NCBI GenBank assembly: GCA_900467745.1
Contig: UBQW01000001.1
Span: forward strand, 1-64,000
Reading direction: 5' to 3'
Length of the DNA: 64,000 nt
DNA from: Hyphomicrobiales bacterium
GTDB lineage: Bacteria; Pseudomonadota; Alphaproteobacteria; Rhizobiales; Rhizobiaceae
The notes beneath the pieces were generated by a model that was not told the origin of the DNA, ran no database searches, and saw nothing but the letters and a program-made list of their open reading frames with translations. Positions 15,733-22,952 of the stretch are shown here, in pieces. Position numbers and translations under genes: made by a program. How positions within the stretch are numbered: position 1 is the stretch's first letter; every line of letters starts with the position of its first letter.

Positions 15733-15758
15733 GGAACTTTTTTCAGGTAGTGTGCGTT
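15733..15758 (+). promoter_or_regulatory. EcfG promoter of phyR
   Basis: GGAAC (15733-15737), 17 bases, CGTT (15755-15758): a full match to the GSR consensus, 48 bases before the phyR ATG. The preceding AAAAAAAGTTCC and following GGAACTTTTTT make the -35 region a palindrome shared by both divergent promoters. Confidence 0.8.
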
Positions 15759-15805
15759 CTCGATGCACTGGAGCTGTTTTTCGGCCCTGCTTATGGGAGC
15801 TTTCT

Positions 15806-16600
15806 ATGACACTTTCTACTCGAATTGCGCCGCACCTTCCTTATCTGCGCCGCTATTCACGGGCGTTGACCGGCACACAGACATCAGGCGACGCGTATGT
15901 CGCCGCAGTGCTTGAGGCAATCATTGCCGACATATCCATTTTCCCTGACACATCGAACGACCGCGTCGCACTCTACAAACTGTTCACGACGCTGTTTGGT
16001 TCCTCGACAGTGCAGATTCCAGAGCCCTCCTCCCCTTACGCCTGGGAGCAGCGTGCCACCATCAATCTCGGCAAGGTCTCGCCGCGCGCCCGTCAGGCCT
16101 TCATCCTGGCCTCGGTCGAAAACTTCCGCGTTGGCGAAATCGCCGAAATCCTCGACAGCGAGGAAAGCGAAGTGGCGACCCTGCTCGACAGCGCATCGCG
16201 CGAGATTTCCCGCCAGGTCGCGACCGATATCATGATCATCGAGGACGAACCGCTGATCGCCATGGATATCGAGCAGATGGTCGAAAGCCTCGGCCACCGC
16301 GTCACCGGTATCGCCCGCACCCACACGGAAGCCGTGGCGCTCTATAACAAGACCAAGCCGAGCATGGTTCTCGCCGACATCCAGCTTGCCGACGGTAGCT
16401 CGGGTATCGACGCGGTCAACGACATCCTCAAGACCTCGAGCGTTCCGGTGATCTTCATCACCGCCTTCCCCGAGCGCCTTCTGACCGGTGAGCGTCCCGA
16501 GCCGACCTTCCTCGTCACCAAGCCATTCAACCCTGACATGGTCAAAGCTCTGATCAGCCAGGCGCTTTTCTTCAACGAAAGCACGAAGGCAGCCGCCTGA
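15806..16600 (+). CDS. phyR: GSR response regulator PhyR
   Basis: A 264-residue protein with an N-terminal ECF-sigma-like domain (about 1-135; HLPYLRRYSRALTGTQTSGD in region 2 and ARQAFILASVENFRVGEIAE in region 4) fused to a C-terminal receiver (about 140-255). Receiver residues are acidic pocket IEDEP, phospho-acceptor Asp in VLADIQLADG, Thr in FITAFP and Lys in VTKPF. On phosphorylation the sigma-like part binds NepR and frees EcfG. The ATG at 15806 with GGGAGC upstream is chosen over the longer frame because the domain begins there. It is followed by a terminator and then a kinase gene. Confidence 0.95.
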   Translation: MTLSTRIAPHLPYLRRYSRALTGTQTSGDAYVAAVLEAIIADISIFPDTSNDRVALYKLFTTLFGSSTVQIPEPSSPYAWEQRATINLGKVSPRARQAFILASVENFRVGEIAEILDSEESEVATLLDSASREISRQVATDIMIIEDEPLIAMDIEQMVESLGHRVTGIARTHTEAVALYNKTKPSMVLADIQLADGSSGIDAVNDILKTSSVPVIFITAFPERLLTGERPEPTFLVTKPFNPDMVKALISQALFFNESTKAAA

Positions 16601-16620
16601 CGCTATATTTCAGCAATTGC

Positions 16621-16645
16621 GGAACAATGCGAAAAGGGGAGCGTT
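16621..16645 (+). promoter_or_regulatory. EcfG promoter upstream of the HWE kinase gene
   Basis: GGAAC (16621-16625), 16 bases, CGTT (16642-16645). It lies 21 bases after the phyR stop and its -10 falls inside the phyR terminator stem. The kinase gene starts 124 bases (GTG) or 184 bases (ATG) downstream of it. Confidence 0.65.
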
Positions 16646-16668
16646 CCAGTCCATCTGCAGCGCTCCCC
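16636..16668 (+). terminator. phyR terminator
   Basis: GGGGAGCG (16636-16643) pairs with CGCTCCCC (16661-16668) around a 17-base loop, followed by GGATATTAAGATTTT. The stem overlaps the -10 of the kinase promoter. Confidence 0.6.
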
Positions 16669-16768
16669 GGATATTAAGATTTTATCTAGCGCTTGCCTCT
16701 AAAAAGAAGCGGTGGGCGGACTTTAGGGTCTGCTGGCGGCATAAACGGATTGAAGGAAGGGCGGCTGG

Positions 16769-17800
16769 GTGAAGAGGACTGGACCATTGGCCGGCACGCC
16801 CTTCGCATTGGAAGGCAAGGAGCTCTTGATGGAGCGGGCGCTCGCGAGCGCCGGCATCGCCGTTGTCTATCAGGATCCCGATCTCGGCATCGTCTACGCC
16901 GAGAACCTCCCCGCGCATCTTGAACACGCCGTTCTTCCCGGCGGCAGCGACGCCGACATGTTCGGCGAAGTCCACGCACGCAATCTCGAAACACTGAAGC
17001 GCAAGGTGCTGGAAACCGGCACGCCGGCCTGCACGGAAGCCGACATCGCCATCGACGGCGAAATGCGCACCTACGAAATCAAGGTGCAGCGCGTCACGCT
17101 CGGCCACGAGATCGGCCTGCTGTCTATTATCACCGAGATCACTGAGACCAGACACCGCGAGAAGGTGCTGAAGTCGCTTCTGCGCGAACTCTCGCACCGC
17201 TCGAAGAACCTGCTTGCCATCATCCAGGGCATCGCCACGCAGACCGCCCGCAACACGCTGTCTCTCGACAGCTTCCTCGTGAAATTCCGCGGTAGGCTGC
17301 AGTCGCTGTCGAACTCCCAGGATCTCATCACCGACAGTAGCTGGCGCGGCGCCTTCCTCTTCGAACTCACCCGCAAGCAGTTCGCCCCCTATTGGCCCGA
17401 GAGCGCCGGCCCCCTGCCCGTCACCGGGCTCAATGTTCACCTGACGCCGAACGCGGCGGTGCATCTCGGCCTTGCGTTGCACGAGTTGATCGTCAATTCG
17501 GCGACCTTCGGCGCCATTGCCGGCGGTGCGCCCGCGATCGCGCTCGACTGTCAGGAAACCATGCACGGCGACCGCAAGGCGATCAGCTTCACATGGACCG
17601 AAACGCTGCCCAACGACGAAGTCCACGAATTCAGCGACAACAGCTTCGGCCGCATCGTGCTCGAGCGCGTCGTGCCCTCGTCGGTCAACGGCAAGGCGGA
17701 TCTGCGCCTGACGCCGGGCCGCATCGAGTATCACCTGCTGATCCCCGACACGGAATTCGAGATCCTGAAGCGCGCGCCGCAGCAAGTCGACGGCGTCTGA
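16769..17800 (+). CDS. HWE/HisKA_2 sensor histidine kinase of the GSR locus
   Basis: A 343-residue soluble kinase from the GTG at 16769; the ATG at 16829 has an AAGGAG six bases upstream and is an equally good start (323 residues). The N-terminal PAS-like fold (SAGIAVVYQDPDLGIVYAEN) leads to a HisKA_2/HWE dimerisation helix with phospho-acceptor His in LRELSHRSKNLLAIIQGIA. The degenerate ATPase follows (LALHELIVNSATFGAI N-box, FGRIVLERV). Kinases of this class phosphorylate PhyR. No transmembrane segment is seen, so it senses a cytoplasmic signal or acts on another kinase. It has its own GGAAC/CGTT promoter. Confidence 0.88.
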   Translation: MKRTGPLAGTPFALEGKELLMERALASAGIAVVYQDPDLGIVYAENLPAHLEHAVLPGGSDADMFGEVHARNLETLKRKVLETGTPACTEADIAIDGEMRTYEIKVQRVTLGHEIGLLSIITEITETRHREKVLKSLLRELSHRSKNLLAIIQGIATQTARNTLSLDSFLVKFRGRLQSLSNSQDLITDSSWRGAFLFELTRKQFAPYWPESAGPLPVTGLNVHLTPNAAVHLGLALHELIVNSATFGAIAGGAPAIALDCQETMHGDRKAISFTWTETLPNDEVHEFSDNSFGRIVLERVVPSSVNGKADLRLTPGRIEYHLLIPDTEFEILKRAPQQVDGV

Positions 17801-17842
17801 CCGTCACCACCTGACATTCCATCGATTTTTATTGAATACCAC

Positions 17843-17972
17843 GCACAAGAAAACAGCCAGTGCGAGGGCGGCGCACCGGCTGTTTTCACTCACCGGGAGG
17901 GGACCGTGAGTGTGATCCGAAGGTGGTTTGGGGGCGCGCATTTTTGGGTCGATGCGATCACCATTCGGATAT
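17843..17972 (-). ncRNA. Candidate EcfG-dependent small RNA with C-rich loop (GsrN-like)
   Basis: A perfect EcfG promoter (GGAAC-N16-CGTT, 18003 to 17979, minus strand) points into about 130 bases with no credible ORF. The transcript would carry a hairpin CACTCAC...GTGAGTG (17912-17906 with 17893-17887) whose loop is TCCCCTCCC, then a terminator stem GAAAACAGCC with GGCTGTTTTC plus TTGT (17887 to 17845). A C-rich exposed loop, EcfG promoter, intrinsic terminator and closeness to phyR/nepR-ecfG are the features described for GsrN of Caulobacter. The start and end are estimated. Sequence homology is not claimed. Confidence 0.6.
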
Positions 17973-17978
17973 CGCCAT

Positions 17979-18003
17979 AACGGACTATGCGAGGAATGGT
18001 TCC
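17979..18003 (-). promoter_or_regulatory. EcfG promoter driving the candidate small RNA
   Basis: Minus strand GGAAC (18003-17999), 16-base spacer, CGTT (17982-17979). Spacer length equals that of the kinase promoter in this locus. No protein-coding gene lies downstream on that strand before the terminator at 17849-17887. Confidence 0.7.
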
Positions 18004-18168
18004 CGCTCTTCACGAAAAATCTCTGATTTTTTCAATTATTCTTCCGCAGTGAAGATCGGCGCGGCCGCAAGCGCCCATCGAGCAATTTGACAGCAATCAA
18101 CTCAAAATCGAAAAACCATTCTAAAACAGCAGGATACACCTGCCACCAAGCCCGCCTCATGCTAAAAT

Positions 18169-18184
18169 TTTACCGTTTGATAAA
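18169..18184 (+). promoter_or_regulatory. Possible degenerate RutR site upstream of preT
   Basis: TTTACCGTTTGATAAA fits the 16-base RutR dyad (TTGACCA-NN-TGGTCAA) at 10 of 14 fixed positions and is roughly symmetric. It lies 61 bases before preT in an AT-rich patch. Compare the better site at 27619-27634. Confidence 0.3.
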
Positions 18185-18244
18185 TTTTTTATCCTGAGTT
18201 ACGCTTCGTCCCACTGGCCGTTTACCTATAATGAGGGAACTTCA

Positions 18245-19606
18245 ATGGAACGTCTGGACACTGGGATTCATGCTGGCCGGCTTTCGCCCGCCGAGTATGA
18301 CAAGAATTTCTCCGACCTTCACCCCCGCTTCGACAAGCACGAGGCCCTGGTCGCCTCCGACCGCTGTTATTTCTGTTATGACGCGCCCTGTATGACGGCC
18401 TGTCCCACCGCCATCGATATCCCGCTCTTCATCCGGCAGATATCGACTGGCAATCCCCTCGGCTCCGCCAAGACCATCTTCGATCAGAACATCCTGGGCG
18501 GCATGTGCGCCCGCGTCTGTCCCACCGAAGAGCTCTGCGAGCAGGCCTGTGTGCGCAACACGGCCGAGGAACGCCCCGTCGAAATCGGCCGCTTGCAGCG
18601 CTACGCCACCGATGCCGCGATGCAGGCGGGCAAGCAGTATTACACCCGCGCCGCCTCGACTGGTAAGAAGATCGCCGTCGTCGGCGCCGGCCCGGCCGGC
18701 CTTGCCGCCGCGCACCGCCTCGCGGTCAAGGGCCATGAGGTCGTGATCTACGACGCCAAGCCGAAATCCGGCGGCCTCAACGAATACGGCATCGCCACCT
18801 ACAAATCCGTCGACGGCTTCGCGCAGAAGGAAGTCGACTATGTGCTGTCGATCGGCGGTATCGATATCAGGCATGGCCAACTGCTCGGCCGCGATCTTCA
18901 ACTCGCCGACCTGCAACAGCAATATGACGCCGTCTTCCTCGGCATCGGTCTCTCGGGCGTCAACGCGCTGCGTGTCGAGGGCGAGAACCTCGCGGGCGTC
19001 GACGACGCTGTCGATTTCATCGCCGCCCTGCGCCAGACCGACAACAAGGCCGACATCGCCATCGGCCGCCGCGTCATCGTGCTCGGCGGCGGCATGACCG
19101 CCATCGATGCGGCCGTGCAGGCAAAGCTGCTGGGCGCCGAGGAAGTGACCATCTGCTACCGCCGCGGCAAGGAGCACATGAACGCCTCGGAGTTCGAGCA
19201 GGATCTCGCGACCTCGAAGGGCGTCATCATCCGCCACTGGCTGGCGCCGAAGGCGATCCTTGCGCAGGACGGCAAGGTGGCGGCCCTTGAGGTCGAATAC
19301 ACCACGCTGTCGGAAGGACGCTTGGCGACCACGGGCGAAACCGGCGTGATCGCAGCCGACCAGATCTTCAAGGCGATCGGCCAGGCCCTCGTTTCGTCGA
19401 GCCTTGGAAGCCTGCGTCTGGAATCCGGCCGCATCGTCGTCGATGCCGAAGGCCGCACCTCGCTTGACGGCGTCTGGGCCGGAGGCGACTGCGTCTTCGG
19501 GGGCAACGACCTCACCGTCTCGGCCGTCGCCAATGGCCGCGACGCCGCCGAATCCATTCACCGCATGCTGGCCGCTGATGCGCAGCCGGCCGTTGCCGTC
19601 GCCTGA
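18245..19606 (+). CDS. preT: NAD-dependent dihydropyrimidine dehydrogenase, PreT subunit
   Basis: A 453-residue flavo-iron-sulphur protein of the GltD-like family. The N-terminal domain holds clustered Cys (CYFCYDAPCMTACPTAIDIP and MCARVCPTEELCEQAC) for 4Fe-4S centres. FAD site VVGAGPAGLAAAHRL is at about residue 143 and the NAD(P)H site VLGGGMTAIDAAVQ at about 280. With PreA it reduces uracil and thymine to the 5,6-dihydro forms, the first step of reductive pyrimidine catabolism. GAGGGAA precedes the ATG. preA follows 15 bases later. The remaining pathway genes resume at 27.8 kb. Confidence 0.93.
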   Translation: MERLDTGIHAGRLSPAEYDKNFSDLHPRFDKHEALVASDRCYFCYDAPCMTACPTAIDIPLFIRQISTGNPLGSAKTIFDQNILGGMCARVCPTEELCEQACVRNTAEERPVEIGRLQRYATDAAMQAGKQYYTRAASTGKKIAVVGAGPAGLAAAHRLAVKGHEVVIYDAKPKSGGLNEYGIATYKSVDGFAQKEVDYVLSIGGIDIRHGQLLGRDLQLADLQQQYDAVFLGIGLSGVNALRVEGENLAGVDDAVDFIAALRQTDNKADIAIGRRVIVLGGGMTAIDAAVQAKLLGAEEVTICYRRGKEHMNASEFEQDLATSKGVIIRHWLAPKAILAQDGKVAALEVEYTTLSEGRLATTGETGVIAADQIFKAIGQALVSSSLGSLRLESGRIVVDAEGRTSLDGVWAGGDCVFGGNDLTVSAVANGRDAAESIHRMLAADAQPAVAVA

Positions 19607-19621
19607 AGGGGAGAGTGAACC

Positions 19622-20935
19622 ATGGCTGATCTCCGCAACAATTTCGTCGGCATCAAATCGCCGAACCCCTTCTGGCTCGCCTCGGCGCCGCCGACAGACA
19701 AGGCCTACAACGTCGAGCGCGCCTTCAAGGCGGGCTGGGGCGGCGTGGTCTGGAAGACGCTGGGCGAGGAGGGCCCGCCCGTCGTCAACGTCAACGGCCC
19801 GCGCTACGGCGCGATCTGGGGCGCCGACCGCCGCCTGCTCGGCTTGAACAACATCGAGCTCATCACCGACCGCGACCTCTACACCAACCTGCGCGAAATG
19901 AAGCAGGTGAAGATGAACTGGCCGGACCGGGCGCTGATCGCCTCGATCATGGTCCCCTGCGAGGAGGAGAGCTGGAAGGCGATCCTGCCGCTGGTGGAAG
20001 AGACCGGCGCCGACGGCATCGAGCTCAACTTCGGCTGTCCGCACGGCATGTCCGAACGCGGCATGGGTGCCGCCGTCGGCCAGGTGCCTGAATATATCGA
20101 GATGGTGGTGCGCTGGTGCAAGCAGTACACCCGCATGCCCGTCATCACCAAGCTGACGCCCAATATCACCGATATCCGCAAGCCCGCCCGCGCGGCGAAA
20201 GCCGGCGGCACCGACGCGGTGTCGCTGATCAACACGATCAACTCGATCACCTCGGTCAATCTCGACACCTTCTCGCCGGAACCCTCGATCGACGGACGCG
20301 GCAGCCATGGCGGCTATTGCGGCCCGGCGGTCAAGCCGATCGCGCTCAACATGGTGGCCGAGATCGCCCGCGATCCGGAAACCCAGGGCCTGCCGATCTC
20401 GGGCATCGGCGGCGTCACCACCTGGCGCGACGCGGCCGAGTTCCTGGCGCTCAGCGCCGGCAACGTGCAGGTCTGCACGGCGGCAATGACCTATGGCTTC
20501 AAGATCGTCCAGGAGATGATCTCGGGCCTCTCCGACTGGATGGACGCCAAGGGCCACCGCAACCTCGACGACATTACCGGCCGCGCCGTGCCCAATGTCT
20601 CCGACTGGCAGTATCTGAACCTCAACTACATCGCCAAGGCGAAGATCGACCAGGACGCCTGCATCAAGTGCGGCCGCTGCCACATCGCCTGCGAGGACAC
20701 CTCGCACCAGGCGATCACACAATTCGTCAATGGCGTCAGGCACTTCGAGGTGATGGAAGACGAATGCGTCGGCTGCAATCTCTGCGTCAACGTGTGTCCC
20801 GTCGAAAACTGCATCACCATGGAGCAGCTACCGTCAGGCAGCCTCGACGAACGCACAGGCAAGACCGTCGATCCCAACTACGCCAACTGGACGACGCACC
20901 CGAACAACCCGATGGCAAGACAGGCCGCGGAGTAG
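19622..20935 (+). CDS. preA: NAD-dependent dihydropyrimidine dehydrogenase, PreA subunit
   Basis: A 437-residue protein with an N-terminal FMN barrel of the dihydroorotate dehydrogenase type (NPFWLASAPPTDKAYNVERA; NFGCPHGMSERGMGAAVGQ; PVITKLTPNITDI) and a C-terminal ferredoxin domain with two 4Fe-4S motifs, CIKCGRCHIAC and CVGCNLCVNVCPVENC. This is the catalytic subunit where the pyrimidine is reduced; electrons come from PreT. The length matches PreA. A 9-bp hairpin follows 16 bases after the stop. Confidence 0.94.
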   Translation: MADLRNNFVGIKSPNPFWLASAPPTDKAYNVERAFKAGWGGVVWKTLGEEGPPVVNVNGPRYGAIWGADRRLLGLNNIELITDRDLYTNLREMKQVKMNWPDRALIASIMVPCEEESWKAILPLVEETGADGIELNFGCPHGMSERGMGAAVGQVPEYIEMVVRWCKQYTRMPVITKLTPNITDIRKPARAAKAGGTDAVSLINTINSITSVNLDTFSPEPSIDGRGSHGGYCGPAVKPIALNMVAEIARDPETQGLPISGIGGVTTWRDAAEFLALSAGNVQVCTAAMTYGFKIVQEMISGLSDWMDAKGHRNLDDITGRAVPNVSDWQYLNLNYIAKAKIDQDACIKCGRCHIACEDTSHQAITQFVNGVRHFEVMEDECVGCNLCVNVCPVENCITMEQLPSGSLDERTGKTVDPNYANWTTHPNNPMARQAAE

Positions 20936-20950
20936 TAGAAATTTGCCAAA

Positions 20951-20976
20951 CGGATCCCTTGCACTTGAGGGATCCG
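20951..20976. terminator. Hairpin between preA and a convergent small gene
   Basis: CGGATCCCT (20951-20959) pairs perfectly with AGGGATCCG (20968-20976). On the minus strand it is followed by TTTGGCAAATTT, so it ends the leftward gene at 20998 and may also stop preA read-through. Confidence 0.65.
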
Positions 20977-20997
20977 ACCCCAGCGCAAACGCTATTT

Positions 20998-21237
20998 TCA
21001 AATCTTTTCGGGATTCAACCCCGCAGCTCGGAGTCTTGCCGAGATTTTCTTCATTTTTGTAAATTCCGTTCCCCAAGCCCCCCCAAGACCAAGTTGCTCA
21101 CAAAACTCTTTTCCGGAAACATTTTCGAGAAGATGAGCATACTTTAGAACTTGTAGATGCAGCTCCGCGACGTAAGCATTCCTAGGTGCAGCTTCGATTT
21201 CCTTTTTCATTTCATTATAAAATGCAGCGATCATCAC
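20998..21237 (-). CDS. Small AT-rich gene, unknown helical protein
   Basis: A 79-residue soluble protein. GGGAGATAAGTG immediately before the ATG is a strong ribosome site, which argues that it is real. Content is helical (FYNEMKKEIEAAPRN, HLQVLKYAHLLENVSGKEF), then a short Gly-rich turn and a basic helix (FTKMKKISARLRAAGLNP) that could belong to a small helix-turn-helix or DNA-modification-associated fold, but I do not recognise a family. Its base composition is clearly more AT-rich than its neighbours, hinting at recent acquisition. An unusual palindrome cluster lies just upstream. Confidence 0.65.
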   Translation of the reverse strand: MMIAAFYNEMKKEIEAAPRNAYVAELHLQVLKYAHLLENVSGKEFCEQLGLGGAWGTEFTKMKKISARLRAAGLNPEKI

Positions 21238-21255
21238 TTATCTCCCTACTGATCT

Positions 21256-21283
21256 ATGCATTATGCATAAATATTTATGCATA
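21256..21283. promoter_or_regulatory. ATGCAT palindrome cluster upstream of the small AT-rich gene
   Basis: Three ATGCAT hexamers begin at 21256, 21263 and 21277, at 7- and 14-base intervals. The last two form a perfect 22-base palindrome (21262-21283, half site TATGCATAAAT). It is 25 bases upstream of the small-gene start, in operator position, and 32 bases beyond the end of the leftward AraC-type gene. Confidence 0.55.
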
Positions 21284-21314
21284 GAAAGACCTTTTGGGGA
21301 TATGGGCACTGCTT

Positions 21315-22364
21315 CTAGAGAATATCGCTCGCCCTCGCACCCGTAACACCACCCGAAAACACCTTCCGATAAGCCCCCGGGCTGGTCCCCAGCCGCCGGC
21401 GAAAATGGTGCCGCATCGTTGCCGGCGTGCCGAAGCCGCAGGCGGTCGCGATGTCGTCGAGCGATGCCTCGCCCTTCCGCTCCAGAAGTTCGCGGGCATG
21501 TCGCAGCCGCTCGCTAAGCAGCCATTCGCCGACGCTCGATCCCGTCGTTGCCTCGAAACGGCGCTGGAAAGTCCGTTGGCTCATCCCCGCCTTTGCCGCA
21601 AGCAGGCTGATCGGCTGTTCCTCGTTCAGCCGCGCCCGCATCCACTCGATGAGCGGCCCGAGCCGCACGCCTTCGCGCGGCTGCGGCACCGGCGCCCGGA
21701 TGAACTGCGCCTGCCCGCCCTCGCGATGCGGCGGCACGACGAGACGCCGGGCGACCGAATTGGCCGCCTCCGCGCCGAAATCGCCGCGCACCACATGCAG
21801 GCAGAGATCGATGCCGGCCGCACTGCCCGCCGCCGTCAGCATCCGCCCTTCGTCCATGTAGAGCACATCGGCATCGAGCCCGATCTCGGGATAGCGCTCG
21901 GCGACGGAGGCGACATAGCGCCAGTGCGTCGTCGCCCGCTTGCCTGCAAGCAATCCCGAGGCGGCCAGAACAGCAACACCTGAGCATAGCGACATGATCC
22001 TCGCCCCACGCCTATGCGCCGCTTGCAACGCCTCTATCAGCCCGTCGGGCACCGGCGCATCGATCGACCGCCAACCGGGAACGACGATCAGATCGGCATC
22101 CTGGAGATCGTCGAGACCGCCATCGACGGTGACGCTCAACCCACCGGCCGCGCGAAGCGGGCCGGGTTCGACACCGCAGGCGCGAAAGCGATACCAGTTC
22201 GACCCCATCTCCGGCCTCGGCAAGCCGAAGACCTCGTAGGCGATGCCGAATTCGAAGGTGCACAGGCCGTCATAGACGAGCACGACAACCTTGGGTCCTG
22301 ATAGTGCGGCAATATTTGGCATGATCTTTACGCTAGTCGTCATTATGGCCAGTTTCGCCAACAT
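21315..22364 (-). CDS. GlxA/FtrA-type transcriptional regulator (DJ-1/PfpI domain + AraC HTH)
   Basis: A 349-residue regulator. The N-terminal DJ-1/PfpI amidotransferase-like domain (KVVVLVYDGLCTFEFGIAYE, with the nucleophile-elbow-like IMSLCSGVAVLAASGLLAGK) is followed by a C-terminal AraC double helix-turn-helix (LNEEQPISLLAAKAGMSQRT; DDIATACGFGTPATMRHHFR). Members control amino-compound and betaine catabolism, often activating a divergent gene. The divergent neighbour here is a rhodanese gene 48 bases away. Starts at 22364, 22343 and 22322 are all possible; none has a strong ribosome site. Confidence 0.88.
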   Translation of the reverse strand: MLAKLAIMTTSVKIMPNIAALSGPKVVVLVYDGLCTFEFGIAYEVFGLPRPEMGSNWYRFRACGVEPGPLRAAGGLSVTVDGGLDDLQDADLIVVPGWRSIDAPVPDGLIEALQAAHRRGARIMSLCSGVAVLAASGLLAGKRATTHWRYVASVAERYPEIGLDADVLYMDEGRMLTAAGSAAGIDLCLHVVRGDFGAEAANSVARRLVVPPHREGGQAQFIRAPVPQPREGVRLGPLIEWMRARLNEEQPISLLAAKAGMSQRTFQRRFEATTGSSVGEWLLSERLRHARELLERKGEASLDDIATACGFGTPATMRHHFRRRLGTSPGAYRKVFSGGVTGARASDIL

Positions 22365-22411
22365 CTATCATCGCGCATCTTCTGCGGCAACAGCAACGAC
22401 AGGAGACGCTG

Positions 22412-22870
22412 ATGACCGACATGATCCCCGAACCACAGCCTGCAACCCACCCCGCGACACCAAGCTACGTCGCCGAAACCCCGGCCGCGGCACCCGAGGC
22501 GATCGCCACCTACTACGCCCGCAAACTCGCCTTCGAGACCGATTGCTGGGACGTTCACGCCTCGCTTGCATCGGGACGCATCGACTTCGTCCTCCTCGAC
22601 GTCCGCTCTCCAGCCATGTTCGAGCGGTCGCACGTGCCCGGCGCCCAGAACCTGCCGCACGGCAAGATGACGGCGCACCGCATGTCTCAGTGGCCATCGG
22701 ACACACTCTTCGTCGTCTACTGTGCCGGCCCACACTGCAACGGAACCGACAAGGCGGCCCTTCGCCTCGCCAGACTCGGATACCGGGTCAAGGTGATGAT
22801 CGGCGGCATGACCGGTTGGGCCGACGAAGGCTTCGATTTCGAAACGGGACCGGCCAACGAAGCTGCATAG
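22412..22870 (+). CDS. Rhodanese-domain protein
   Basis: A 152-residue single-domain rhodanese (residues about 45-145): FVLLDVRSPAMFERSHVPGA for the CH2A region, then the active-site loop YCAGPHCNGTDKAAL with the catalytic Cys, and GYRVKVMIGGMTGWADEGF closing the fold. The loop holds a second Cys (C-x-x-x-x-C), found in some regulatory or persulphide-transferring members. The first 40 residues are Pro/Ala/Thr-rich and probably flexible. It is divergent from the GlxA-type regulator, a pairing that suggests direct control. Confidence 0.85.
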   Translation: MTDMIPEPQPATHPATPSYVAETPAAAPEAIATYYARKLAFETDCWDVHASLASGRIDFVLLDVRSPAMFERSHVPGAQNLPHGKMTAHRMSQWPSDTLFVVYCAGPHCNGTDKAALRLARLGYRVKVMIGGMTGWADEGFDFETGPANEAA

Positions 22871-22952
22871 CAACGGGCATATGCGCCGAACGGGGAGATT
22901 GAGTTTTCCGTCGCGGCGCGCATAGTCATCGCAGGCTGGAGAGGTGGCCCGC

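Noticed and set aside
18227..18232. TATAAT hexamer just before preT
   Set aside because: A start site from this -10 would fall inside the Shine-Dalgarno region, leaving almost no leader, and there is no -35 at the right distance.
18242..20743. Very long open frame on the minus strand opposite preT-preA (833 codons)
   Set aside because: Its sequence is Asp/Arg/Val/Gly-rich reverse-complement noise typical of high-GC coding DNA; preT and preA on the plus strand have full family motifs.
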